This document shows, in pieces, positions 47,501 through 57,026 of a stretch of DNA of 64,000 nt. Position numbers and translations under genes: made by a program. The notes under the pieces were generated by a model. That model searched no databases. It saw nothing but the letters and a program-made list of their open reading frames with translations, and was not told the origin of the DNA. Each line of letters opens with the position of its first letter. Positions within the stretch are counted from its first letter, which is position 1. The stretch is from Sinonovacula constricta (Eukaryota > Mollusca > Bivalvia > Cardiida > Solecurtidae), in the NCBI GenBank assembly GCA_007844125.1, contig CM017567.1:17065480-17129479 (forward strand). The letters are read 5' to 3'.

Positions 47501-50500
47501 TTCAACCCTTTGAAGAATTTTGATGGCTCCAAGGTCAAGGTCACAGTGACATTAACATTGAAAATCCTGTCCGCTCTGTAACTCTTCAACCCTTTGAAGA
47601 ATTTTGATGAAACTTCAGACAAATGTTTACCACATCAAGATGACGTGCAGAAATTGTTGTCTCATTATTAAGTATACTCCTTGCAGACAGTATTGTTAGC
47701 CGAAATTTACATCCTACTCATTATCATGTATTCTCATGAATATTATCTTTTCCTTCATGTCATGTTATAATCTTTTGAATATTCATAGCAATCTTCATTC
47801 CAAAATTCATACTATAGTATAGAATCAGAACAACATTTTTGAAAACCTGGTTTCGTGGCATTGCCATGTTTCTTGTTTCATTTATTTCAGAAGAGGCAGA
47901 AAATGGAAAACAAACAAAGAAATGTCCAGAACGACCCAGCACAGAGAAAGCAGGTTTGTACTTCAAATACATGTGCTAACTGCAAGAACATTTAATTATT
48001 TGGGTACAAGTCTAAACTTTTGTTGGTTTTGTCTGAATGCTGCTTTTTCCTGTTGAATTTAATACTGATTTATGATTATAACTTTCAAATAAAGAACGTG
48101 AAACTTAATAAAACAGTGTGACATAATTTAATTACATTAATTTTGAGAAACATAAAAATATCGCACAAATATTTCGCAGTATAGTGACAGTATCCAGTGA
48201 TTATTATTTATCCCACTTGTCAGTGCGCAATATCTTCATCTCCAATACCTCTGGTCCAATTTTAATGAAACTTCACAGAAGTAATCAGTATAAAGTCTAC
48301 TTCTGTATATTGTCATCTTGTTCCACTCCAAAGGATGTTTCACTGAATTATGGCCCTTTAATAGTCACTTTAGAATAAAATTTAACATTAACCTACATGT
48401 ATACCACAAGACCTTAATTGTAAAATGCTACTTAATTCTTTCAGTTGCTGTGTTATACTTCATATTTAGATGAGTAAATGTAAAATAATGGAACTCTTTC
48501 TTGCACTGTGGGTTCATTGCAGTAAACTGTAATACATGTACATATATATATATTTTGAATGAAAACTTCATAAGTTTTTTCTTTCTTGTACAATAGATAA
48601 TCTGAAAATTAGGGCCTCGGAGATGGAGAAAGAGGCATTGAATGAAAAACGGCAGAAAATTCTTGAAGCAAAGGAAGAGAAACTTTTAAGAGAAGAAACC
48701 CTAAAGAAAAAAAAAGAGAAGGTCATCGCAAGTCTTGAGGAAAAATTGAGTACCGTACCTGAATTTCCATCAACTACTTGGTCTTATTCAAGCCCAACTT
48801 CTACATCAACCTGCAGCCCAAGAAGATCTCCACGAACCAAAACTGTTCCGAGATCTTTGTCTTTCACTGCACCACAAGTGAACAGGAAAGGATACCAGAC
48901 CACAGCTCAAAAGCAGCCGAGATCTTACTATACAAGCCCCACCACCTCAGCTTCACCTCTTTCATCACCTGAGCCATCACCAATCAAAGAAACAGGACAA
49001 AGCATAACAATGCTAAAACCAGTATCTCCCTCCTTGTTTCAGAAGAAGAGACCTGCCCAGGATTGTGCTAGCTGCGAATTACTCAGAACGGAAAACCATG
49101 AACTGAAGAGGCAACTAGATGATTTGAAGAAGAGTGAGTGTTTTAATGAATCACATAATTTGTTCATCGGTAGAAATTCATGTTTAAAACATTTTCACAT
49201 GGAAAAAAGTTAAAGCCATACCACTCCTGAACAGACTGTTAAACCCAGTCTGCTATTATTCATGCTTGGTTGAATTCTGCCCTTCTTGGGGATCTTTCTA
49301 CAGATTTTATTAAATGTAGGCAAAAAATTACATGTTCCAGCTACATTTCGCAGTTCATATAAACATTTTAGCATTAAAACACATGATTGATGTGCATTTT
49401 AAGCACTATTTCTTCTGTTACATAACCTAGTTATCTTAAAAAAAAATGTTCATTTCGGTCCAGTATTCCTTCTATTTTACCCTCTGAAGAGACTCACCAC
49501 AATCTCCCACCCAACCCTACCCCCCCAAAAAAAGAACAGTCTTTTATTTGAGACTGAAACTGATTATCTTGGTATTTATTCATTTAAATGTATTGTTGTT
49601 TTTTTATAGGATTGTCACAAAGCGTAACAACTTCTGACCAATACTCTAGGCCAAAAGCAGGTGTTCATGATCCAGAATATGCTGCAGCAAATGGAGTAAG
49701 TAAACATTCATTGATAATAGTTCATATCTTATGCATGTTTTATATAGACATTTCAAGACACTTAGCTTAATATGGAGAATGCAAATCTATTGACCAAGTT
49801 AGGACCCTAGGTAAGGTGTATGTTCTCCGTGATGTTTTGATAGACTTAGTTGTATGAAATAATTCCTTCTCCACCCCTTATCCATGTGGAGATGGCAGTA
49901 CCGGTACAGAATCATGGAATACTGGTTAGATTAACTGCCCCATTTTGTAGCTGAAATATTGTTATATATATAAAGTGTAACAACACTTGACTGTAACAGC
50001 ATTCTTTGCTAAGTGACATTAATCCTGTCCTATTTATTTTCCAAAATAATTATAATTTGAACCTTGTTGTAATAACACCTGTATTGCCCAATAGCTAAAA
50101 ATACTTCTAGGACGAGTAATGGTTGTATTGAGTAAAAATACTCATTTTCTAGCCCTTTGCAGTATGTGTAAAGTCTTGTATCATTTAAAATGCAATTTTA
50201 TAATCATCAGCTAGAAAATGACATTAAAAATGTTTCTCAGAAATTGACATATGTAATAGTGCCCATGATATGTTTGAAATAATTGAACAGTTCAGCATTC
50301 TTTTCAGAACCAGTAAATATGCAGTTCATTGACCTAGTTTTAGGATTGTTGTATCATAAAGATGTATTTAATGTACTAGAATTGCTTATTGTATATAGGA
50401 AGTTTTATAAGTGAAAATGATAACTGCCATACAGATTCTTTTTGTCTTAATTTACTGTTTTCAATTATACAGATGAAAGAACTGGTTCAAGGAATGGGTG

Positions 50501-53500
50501 TGTTCCTACACATGGACCAGTTCCACACTGCACTTAATAAGGCAGCACCATGTGTGTCCCCCAGAGCCAAGGGCAGTGGAGGCAAAGAAGTTCAGGATGG
50601 CAAGAGAGTTGCAAGATACCTTCTTACTGCTTTCTTTTCAAAAGAAGAACTGGCAAACAGCAGCCTGACCAACTCACAACTTAGCCAGTACCCTGCTCTG
50701 AACAAACAAATTGTGGATGCTATAATTGGTAAGTTTTATAAGATAAAGGCAGTGACATAATTTACAGTTCATTGTCAGAAGGATAGTACAATACAGCAAT
50801 AGCTTCTCACATAAATTTAGTAAGAATTACATTTATGGCGGTTCAATACATGCATGTATAGTGGGAGCTTGTTAGCTCACCTGAGCATGCTCATGTGAGC
50901 TTTTAGGATCATTGATTGTCCGGCGTCCGTCCGTCCGTCCGTCCGTCCGTCGTCCACAATTCATACAAACGACATCTCCTCTGAAACCACCAGGCAAAAT
51001 TTAATGAAACTTGCCTAGAATGTTCCTTGCATGAAGCTCTACCAAGTTTGTTCAAATGGTTCCGGTTCATTGCATTTCTGGGTCACAGGAGCTAAAAACA
51101 GATTTTAAAAGTTGGATCTTTAAAAATCTTCTTGTCAGAAACCACAAGGCCTGGAGCTTTGATATTTGGTATAAAGCATCATCTAGTGGACCTCTACCAA
51201 GTTTGTTCAAATTATGATCCTGGGGTCAAAAATGGCCCCGCCCCAGGGGTAACTTGTTTTACATAGAGTTATATAGGAAAAACTTTAAAAATCTTCTTGT
51301 CAGAAACCGTAAGGCATAGAGCTAAGATATTTGGTGTGTACCATTGTCTAGTGGACCTCTACCAAGTTTGTTCAAATCATGGCCTCTGGGTCAAAAATGG
51401 CCCCGCCCCAGGGGTAACTTGTTTTACATAGAGTTATATAGGAAAAACTTTAAAAATCTTCTTGTCAGAAACCGTAAGGCATAGAGCTAAGATATTTGGT
51501 ATGTAGCATTGTCTAGTGGACCTCTACCAAGTTTGTTCAAATTATGATCCTAGGGTCAAAAATGGCCCCGCCCCAGGGGTAACTTGTTTTACATAGAGTT
51601 ATATAGGAAAAACTTTAAAAATCTTCTTGTCAGAAACCGTAAGGCATAGAGCTAAGATATTTGGTGTGCAGCATTGTCTAGTGGACCTCTACCAAGTTTG
51701 TTCAAATCATGGCCTCTGGGTCAAAAATGGCCCCGCCCCAGGGGTAACTTGTTTTACATAGAGTTATATAGGAAAAACTTTAAAAATCTTCTTATCAGAA
51801 ACCAAAACGCTTAGAGCTAAGATATTTGGTATGTAGCATTGTCTAATGGACTTCTAGCAAGTTTGTTCAAATTATGATCCTGGGGTCAAAAATGGCCCCG
51901 CCCCAGGGGTAACTTGTTTTACATAGAGTTATATAGGAAAAACTTTAAAAATCTCCTTATCAGAAACCGTAAGGCATAGAGCTTAGATATTTGGTACGTA
52001 GCATTGTCTAGTGGACCTCTACCAAGTCCGTCAAATTATACATCTGGGGTCAAATTTGGCCCCACCCTGGGGTCATTGGTTTTACATAAGCTTGTATAGG
52101 AAAAACTTCGAAAAATCTTCTTGTCTGACCCACAAGGCCCTGAGCCTTTAGACTTAGTATATAGCATTGTCTAGTGGACCTCTACCAAGTTTGTTCCAAT
52201 TATACCCCTGGAGTCAAATTTGGCCCCAGCCCGGGATCATTGGTTTTACATAGGCTTATATAGTGAAAACTTTGAAAATCTTCTTGTAGAAGGAGAAGTA
52301 ACATTTTCAGTCCAAATAATCTGGAATTTTGTCAGACAGGTTGTTTCTATGATTTCTAGCTCAAGTTCGAATATAGGTCATCTGGGGTCAAAAACTAGGT
52401 CACAGAGCCCAAAAATAGAAAAACCTTGTTAACACTCTAGAGGTTACATTTTCAGTCCAAATAATCTGGAATTTTGTCAGACAGGTTGTTTCTATGATTT
52501 CTAGCTCAAGTTCGAATATGGGTCATCTGGGTTCAAAAACTAGGTCACAGAGCCCAAAAATAGAAAAACCTTGTTAACACTCTAGAGGTTACATTTTCAG
52601 CCAAAATAATCTTGAAATTTGTCAGAAAGGTTGCTTTGATGATTTCTAGGTCAAGTTTAAATATAGGTCATCTGGGGTCAAAAACTAGGTCACAGAGCCC
52701 AAAAATAGAAACATCTTGTTAACACTCTAGAGGTTACATTTTCAGCCAAAATAATCTTGAAATTTGTCAGAAAGGTTGCTTTGATGATTTCTAGGTCAAG
52801 TTTAAATATAGGTCATCTGGGGTCAAAAACTAGGTCACAGAGCCCAAAAATAGAAACATCTTGTTAACACTCTAGAGATTACATTTTTAGCCCAAATAAT
52901 CTGGAAATTTGTCAGAAAGGTTGCTTCAAAGATTTCTAGCACAAGTTCAAATATGGGTCATCTGGGTTTAAAAACTAGGTCACAGAGCCCAAAAATAGAA
53001 AAACCTTGTTAACACTCTAGAGGTTACATTTTCAGCCAAAATAATCTTGAAATTTGTCAGAAAGGTTGCTTTGATGATTTCTAGGTCAAGTTTAAATATA
53101 GGTCATCTGGGGTCAAAAACTAGGTCACAGAGCCCAAAAATAGAAACATCTTGTTAACACTCTAGAGATTACATTTTTAGCCTAAATAATCTGGAAATTT
53201 GTCAGAAAGGTTGCTTCAAAGATTTCTAGCACAAGTTCAAATATGGGTCATCTGGGTTTAAAAACTAGGTCACAGAGCCCAAAAATAGAAAAATCTTGTT
53301 AAAACTCTAGAGGTTACATTTTCAGCCCAAATAATCTGGAAATTTGTCAGAAAAATTGCCTTAAGGATTTCTAGATCAAGTTTGAGTATGAGTCATCTGG
53401 GGTCACAAACTAGGTCACAGAGTCCAAATATGGAAAAACCTTGTTAATATTCTAAAGGTAGCATTTTCAGTCCAAATAACCCGGAAATTTGTCAGAAAGA

Positions 53501-54918
53501 TTCTATGGATGATTTCTAGCTCAGTTTTGAATATAGGTATTCTGGGGTCAAAAACTAGGTCACAGAGCCCGAAAGTAGAAAAACCTTGTAAAAGCTCTAG
53601 AGGTTACATTTTTAGTTTAAATGTCCTTGAAATTTGTCAGAAAGGTTGTTTCAATGATTTCTAGCTCAAATTTGGATATGGGTCATCTGGGATTAAAAAA
53701 TAGGTCACATGGTGCAAATATGTAAAAAACTTTTTAACACTCCAGAGGTTACATTTTCAGTCCAAATACCCTAGAAATTTGTCAGACAGGTTTTTTTGAT
53801 GATTTCTAGCTCAAGTTGGAGTATGGGTCATCTTGGGTCAAAAACTAGGTCACAGAGCCCAAATATGGAAAAACTTTGTAAACACTCTAGAGGCTACATT
53901 TTAAGTCCAAATGTCCTGGAAATCTGTCAGATAGGTTGTTTTGATGATTTGTAGCTCAAGTTTGGATATGGGTTATCTGGGGTCAAAAACTAGGTCACAG
54001 AGTCTAAATATTGAGAAACCTTGTTAACACTCTAGATGCTACTTTTTCAGTCCAAATATCCTGCAAATTTGTCAAAGAGATTGTTTCAATAATTTCTAGG
54101 TCAAGTTTGAATATGGGTTATCTGGGGTCAATTAAAAAGGTCCATAGCAACTTTGTTAAAAGCAGTCATACTCAGGTGAGCGATACAGGGCCATCATGGC
54201 CCTCTTGTTTAAAAATCAGTTGCCGAATTTTTGGGATGTTTCATGGTTTTTTTTGTTTTTTTTTTTGCGTTGGGTTTTAAGTCACACCGACACATATTAA
54301 GGTCATATGGCGACTTTCCAGCTTTAATGGTGGAGGAAGATCCCAGATGCCCCTCCGGCCATTATTTCAGGCACGGGCGGGCATCTGGGTAGAACCACCG
54401 ACGTTCCGCAAGCCAGCTGGATGGCTTCCTCACATGAAAGAATCTCGTCCCGAGTGAGGCTCGAACCTACAGCGGGAGGGGCAAGTGATTCGAAGTCGCA
54501 GCGACTCTAACCACTCGGCCACGGACGCCCCTGTTTCATGTTTAGCATTTTGTATGTGATATACACCAAAGCAGTTTGAAATGTTTGTCTTTGTGAAATC
54601 TGTTATATCACCAGATGGTAAAAATGTAGGTCATGCAAGTTTTGATCAGTGCTGAGTTTCAAGTATCTAGGTGAGTGACTCGGTGCCTCCATGTCCCTCT
54701 TGTTACTTACCATGCGTCTTATGAACAGTCAGGATCAAATTATTGTTTGGTTCCTAATCTAGATGCACAGACTTTTAACATGTTACTTTGTCTTAATTTC
54801 AGCTTTTTCAGTGTCCAATTCAAACACTCCACGCGGAGAAATTTTAAGAGCGTTGAGGGCCAGTCTTACATCAAAAAGATGCAAGCTAGTCAAGAAGGTG
54901 GAACAAACAGAAGCCTAA
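44573..54918 (+). CDS. BEN-domain protein, 433 aa, seven exons, candidate TnpA-like accessory protein
   Basis: Exons: 44573-44735, 46428-46508, 47891-47953, 48597-49133, 49610-49695, 50473-50728, 54803-54918 (TAA 54916-54918). All introns are GT-AG, and the phases join (1,1,1,1,0,1). Residues 1-54 form a short SH3/Tudor-like module (MFLLVLWVLEGSYSVIKASD ... GERVQAKFQKKTYPAKIMKK) of a type seen at the N-terminus of many animal BEN proteins; about 103-150 are a charged coiled coil (EKEALNEKRQKILEAKEEK); about 155-255 are Ser/Pro/Thr-rich and basic; 258-283 are a second coiled coil (LLRTENHELKRQLDDLKK); 317-425 are the BEN domain (GVFLHMDQFHTALNKA ... RVARYLLTAFFSKEEL ... LNKQIVDAII ... EILRALRASLTSKRCKL). 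BEN domains bind DNA or chromatin proteins. I chose M at 44573 over an in-frame ATG at 44483 because the module begins there. Candidate poly(A) signal at 55088. It could instead be a captured or resident host gene. Confidence 0.85.
44788..45475. mobile_element. hAT-like MITE in BEN intron 1, carrying a nested fold-back element
   Basis: Starts cagggctcacactggctg as at 40046 and ends 'ggaagggtgagccct'. It is flanked by ctttgaag (44780-44787) and cttggaag (45476-45483), an 8-bp target duplication with one mismatch, which supports hAT. The body is split by the fold-back element at 44904-45242. Confidence 0.68.
44904..45242. mobile_element. Fold-back element with CAAAACACCCC inverted arms
   Basis: The left arm holds 'cagtcaaaacaccccc', 'agtcaaaacgtcccctagtc' and 'ttaaaacaccca' in series. 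The right arm is its inverse: 'gggggtgttttaacc', 'gtgttttgactaggggacgt', 'ggggggtgttttgacc'. The arms are ~90 bp, themselves built of a repeated TCAAAACACCCC word, around an AT-rich centre. It is nested in the hAT-like MITE. Confidence 0.75.
45835..46215. repeat. 160-bp tandem repeat, about 2.4 copies, in BEN intron 1
   Basis: The period is 160 bp; words include 'aaggtcaaggtcaaactt', 'gcgaaaaattgacc', 'tgtccggactgtaactctgt' and 'tgagacgtgtgtcatgcg'. The wording (tgtccggac.gtaactctg) resembles dispersed bivalve repeats elsewhere in this intron series. Confidence 0.85.
46957..47351. repeat. Dispersed (TCCG)n-bearing repeat in BEN intron 2
   Basis: Opens with a hairpin 'gtgtccccac' / 'gtggggggacac', followed by 'tgtccgtccgtccgtctgtc', and closes with 'ggtggggacacgcgtgtcc' and 'gcaatctagttt'. 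There is no coding capacity. End style and (TCCG)n match non-autonomous elements common in bivalve genomes; the superfamily is not assigned. Confidence 0.65.
47405..47878. repeat. Dispersed repeat just upstream of BEN exon 3
   Basis: Starts 'aaccaggttttcaa' and ends 'ttgaaaacctggtt' a short distance before 'tggcattgccatgtttcttg', with internal 'ggcgggcggatgggcgggcg' and a repeated 'tccgctctgtaactcttcaa'. It ends only 12 bp before the exon 3 splice junction. Confidence 0.65.
50870..54210. repeat. 3.3-kb dispersed bivalve-type repeat with two internal tandem arrays (BEN intron 6)
   Basis: Opens 'ttagctcacctgagcatgct' and a (TCCG)n run (50923-50952); closes 'ctcaggtgagcgatac', the hairpin 'agggccatcatggccct' and 'cttgttt'. 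Inside are a 165-bp tandem repeat (about 51060-52190, ~7 copies; 'ggccccgccccaggggtaac', 'gtctagtggacctctaccaa') and then a 145-bp tandem repeat (about 52270-54145, ~13 copies; 'aaaaactaggtcacagagcc', 'tagaggttacattttcag'). No coding frame. It is very likely a non-autonomous mobile element amplified internally. Confidence 0.8.
54267..54531 (-). mobile_element. Complete tRNA-derived SINE with target duplications
   Basis: Read on the minus strand: the A-box-like 'tggccgagtggttagagtc' and the B-box 'aggttcgagcctcac' form a Ser/Leu-tRNA-like head, then a body ('ggtggttctacccagatgcc', 'atcttcctccaccattaa', 'gtgtcggtgtgacttaaaac'), ending in a poly(A) tail (T-run 54247-54266 on plus). It is flanked by 9-bp direct repeats tgtttcatg (54237-54245 and 54532-54540). 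Full ends and an intact duplication indicate a recent insertion. Not a functional tRNA gene. Confidence 0.9.
54661..54705. repeat. 3'-end fragment of the TCACCTGAG/CTTGTT repeat family
   Basis: 'ctaggtgagtgactcggtgc' then 'ctccatgtccctcttgtt' matches the terminal part of the 50870-54210 repeat (ggtgagcgatacagggcc, cctcttgtt). Only the end is present. Confidence 0.55.
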
Positions 54919-55087
54919 ATGGAAATGAAAAACAATGAGAAAACCACACCTTTGAAGCTGAAGTGAACCCACAGAATTGTGTTTAGCTCACTTGGATTAA
55001 TCTCTTTAAAGAACAAAGTTGCTATCACATATTTAATTAAATCTGTCAGAATGTTTAACTCTGTGAATTCTTGACCATTTTTTTTTA

Positions 55088-55093
55088 AATAAA
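55088..55093 (+). promoter_or_regulatory. Candidate polyadenylation signal of the BEN gene
   Basis: AATAAA lies 170 bp after the stop codon, followed within 30 bp by a 'tgtgtcatgt' GT-rich stretch. Confidence 0.5.
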
Positions 55094-55289
55094 ATGTGTC
55101 ATGTCAGATAAAAAAAATAAGACTGGATCAAAGCATAGTAAATCCTTATTAACAGGCCAGAAGTCAAATTTTCAAACATTCAAAAATCATGGTCATTAGA
55201 TTATGATAGAGTAAATTTAACAGCCCAGAAGACATTTTTAAAAAGTAAAAGTTTTGATCATTATTAACAAAAAACTGTAGTCTGATTCT

Positions 55290-55324
55290 GGTGATCAATG
55301 CAGGGCCTTCTGGGCTCTCTTGTT
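55290..55324. repeat. Second 3'-end fragment of the same repeat family
   Basis: 'gtgatcaatgcagggccttc' then 'tgggctctcttgtt' keeps the inverted ggcc core and the CTCTTGTT end. Confidence 0.5.
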
Positions 55325-55516
55325 CATTGTGTGTACGCATAAATATATGTGTATAAAGGGATGTTTTACTTTAGATAATAAAAAGAGTTATTTACAAAGG
55401 GAATTATTTATTTTGATTTATTTCAACTGTGAGCATGACTTTAGTTTTTTAATAGCATGTATCCAAATAAGGTGGTGCTTTAATAGTACTTCTTGAAAAT
55501 GTTGCTATAAATATGC

Positions 55517-55987
55517 TTGTCTGTTTTGCTTAGGTACTTAAATGATACTTCAAAGGTACATCATATGTACTTCACTTGTACTGAATGTAATGCTTCAATG
55601 GTACTTCAAATGTACTTTGTTTTAACCCAGTATGATACTTCAATGGTGCTTCAAATGTACTTCTTAGAGCTTCCTTCTGTGATACTTCAATGGTACTTCT
55701 GACACTGATACTTCAAAGGTACTTCATTGTCCAGTATGAGGAGCTTCTGTTGTGCTTCCAGTGTACTTCAAAAACGCTTCTTTTGGCAAAGTACATTTGA
55801 AGCATAATTTAAATATTTTAGACGGAACTTCAAATGTACTTCACCTAAACGTTGGTAACTACTAGTTACTGCCAGGAGTATGAAGTACATATAAAGCAGG
55901 TACTTAATTGATACATGATTGGTACTGCAGTAGGGGGCTTTAATTGTACTTCTTTGGTACTTTAAATGTACTGTATTTGCAGCTGGG
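55517..55987. promoter_or_regulatory. Right subterminal repeat region
   Basis: A dense run of the motif seen at the left end: 'gatacttcaaaggtac' (55546), 'atgcttcaatggtacttcaa' (55591), 'gatacttcaatggtgcttca' (55634), 'gatacttcaatggtacttc' (55682), 'gatacttcaaaggtacttc' (55709), 'gtacttcaaaaacgcttc' (55763) and 'gaacttcaaatgtacttc' (55824), with the inverse 'gtacatttgaagc' near 55791. It ends at GCTGGG (55982-55987), where the minisatellite resumes. An open frame here (55517-55702) is only the repeat read through. Confidence 0.7.
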
Positions 55988-56335
55988 TTTACAGGGCTTG
56001 TCTTGGATTGTGTCTACAGAGCTTATCTGGAATTGTGCCTACAGGGCTTGTCTGGGATTGTGCCTACAGGGCTTGTCTGGGATTGTGTCTACAGGGCTTC
56101 TCTGGGATTGTGTTTACAGGGCTTGTCTGGGATTGTGCCTACAGGGCTTGTCTGGGATTGCATTAACAGGGCTTGTCTGGAATTGTGTCTACAGGGCTTA
56201 TCTAAGATTGTGTTTACAGGGCTTGTCTGGGATTGCATTAACAGGGCTTGTCTGGAATTGTGTCTACAGGGCTTATCTAAGATTGTGTTTACAGGGCTTG
56301 TCTGGGATTGTGTTTACGGCATATCTGGATTGTGT
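55988..56335. repeat. 25-bp minisatellite, right part, about 14 copies
   Basis: Same unit and variants as 35022-36759, including 'gggattgcattaacagg' twice (near 56155 and 56230), where a 75-bp block is duplicated. It begins 'tttacagggcttg' directly after the element end, and decays over 56336-56420. Long frames across it (55944-56626) are artefacts. Confidence 0.95.
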
Positions 56336-57026
56336 TCATCAGACTTGTTCTGGATTATGTTCACTAAGCATTTCTGGGGTTGTATTCACCTGGTCAGACT
56401 GGGATTGTTTTCACCATTTATAGTCCATATTTGTAGTGAAAACAGTTTTTTGAAAAAGAATATTTACACATCAAGTTTGCTTTGGTCAGAGATAATCGTT
56501 TTAATGTTCTCCAATTATTTTTGTGTGTATAATTTTTTAGATGTGAATGATCATGTCTTATCTTTCGGGACACAACTCTGTAATTTATTGTCTCTGAAAT
56601 ATTTGAGCAAAAACAATTTTTTATGACAAATAAACAACAAAGGGATGAAAAATGCAATCATAAGGCATTCCTTGTATAAGGTGATAAGCGAAAGGATCGA
56701 CTGGGTGCTGGAAACATTTATTTATAAGCCAGAGAATTAATAATGTATAAATCTGAATAATTGTGTTGTCCAACTACTGATTGTCACTCTGTAGACTGGA
56801 TGACACAGTCATGATGTAAATCCAGAAAGTCAATCTCTTTAGTAAACTATCAGACAACAAATGTGGCTAACTTTCAATGTTTGTTTTATCTTAATTCTGT
56901 TTACACTTACATAAGAGATAAGGTTTAAGTGTTTATAACCACAGTATCAAACCCTCTTTCAGACACCTAATGAGGCTAATTAATTTGGATGTCTTACTTC
57001 TGTTTGTTGTAACACAGACAAAGTCA
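56336..57026. other. Spacer, nothing recognised
   Basis: Degenerate 25-bp repeat tail to about 56420, then AT-rich non-coding sequence. Confidence 0.4.

Larger units (their letters stand above)
36760..55987. mobile_element. 19.2-kb CMC (EnSpm/CACTA)-type transposon with transposase and BEN-domain genes
   Basis: Evidence for one unit: the 25-bp minisatellite stops at 'gattgtgtt' (36759) and resumes at 'tttacaggg' (55988). The inserted DNA starts CCCAGCCACAAA and ends TTTGCAGCTGGG, which read inward as CCCAGCCACAAA and CCCAGCTGCAAA (10 of 12 identical). The junction fits a 2-bp TT duplication, though T-runs make this ambiguous. Both ends hold many copies of a subterminal motif around 'CTTCAAATGTACTTC', as in CACTA elements. 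Inside are a tnp2-like transposase and a divergent BEN-domain gene, both open. The termini are not the textbook CACTA/CACTG, so subfamily and exact ends remain an inference; a chance merger of two shorter elements is the main alternative. Confidence 0.68.

Noticed and set aside
48778..48972. Alternative plus-strand frame inside BEN exon 4
   Set aside because: The BEN frame is continuous with flanking exons in matching phase and codes for coiled-coil and Ser/Pro-rich sequence.
54475..54531. Possible tRNA-Ser/Leu gene
   Set aside because: A- and B-box words are present, but the sequence continues into a SINE body with a poly(A) tail and target duplications, so it is a retroposon head.
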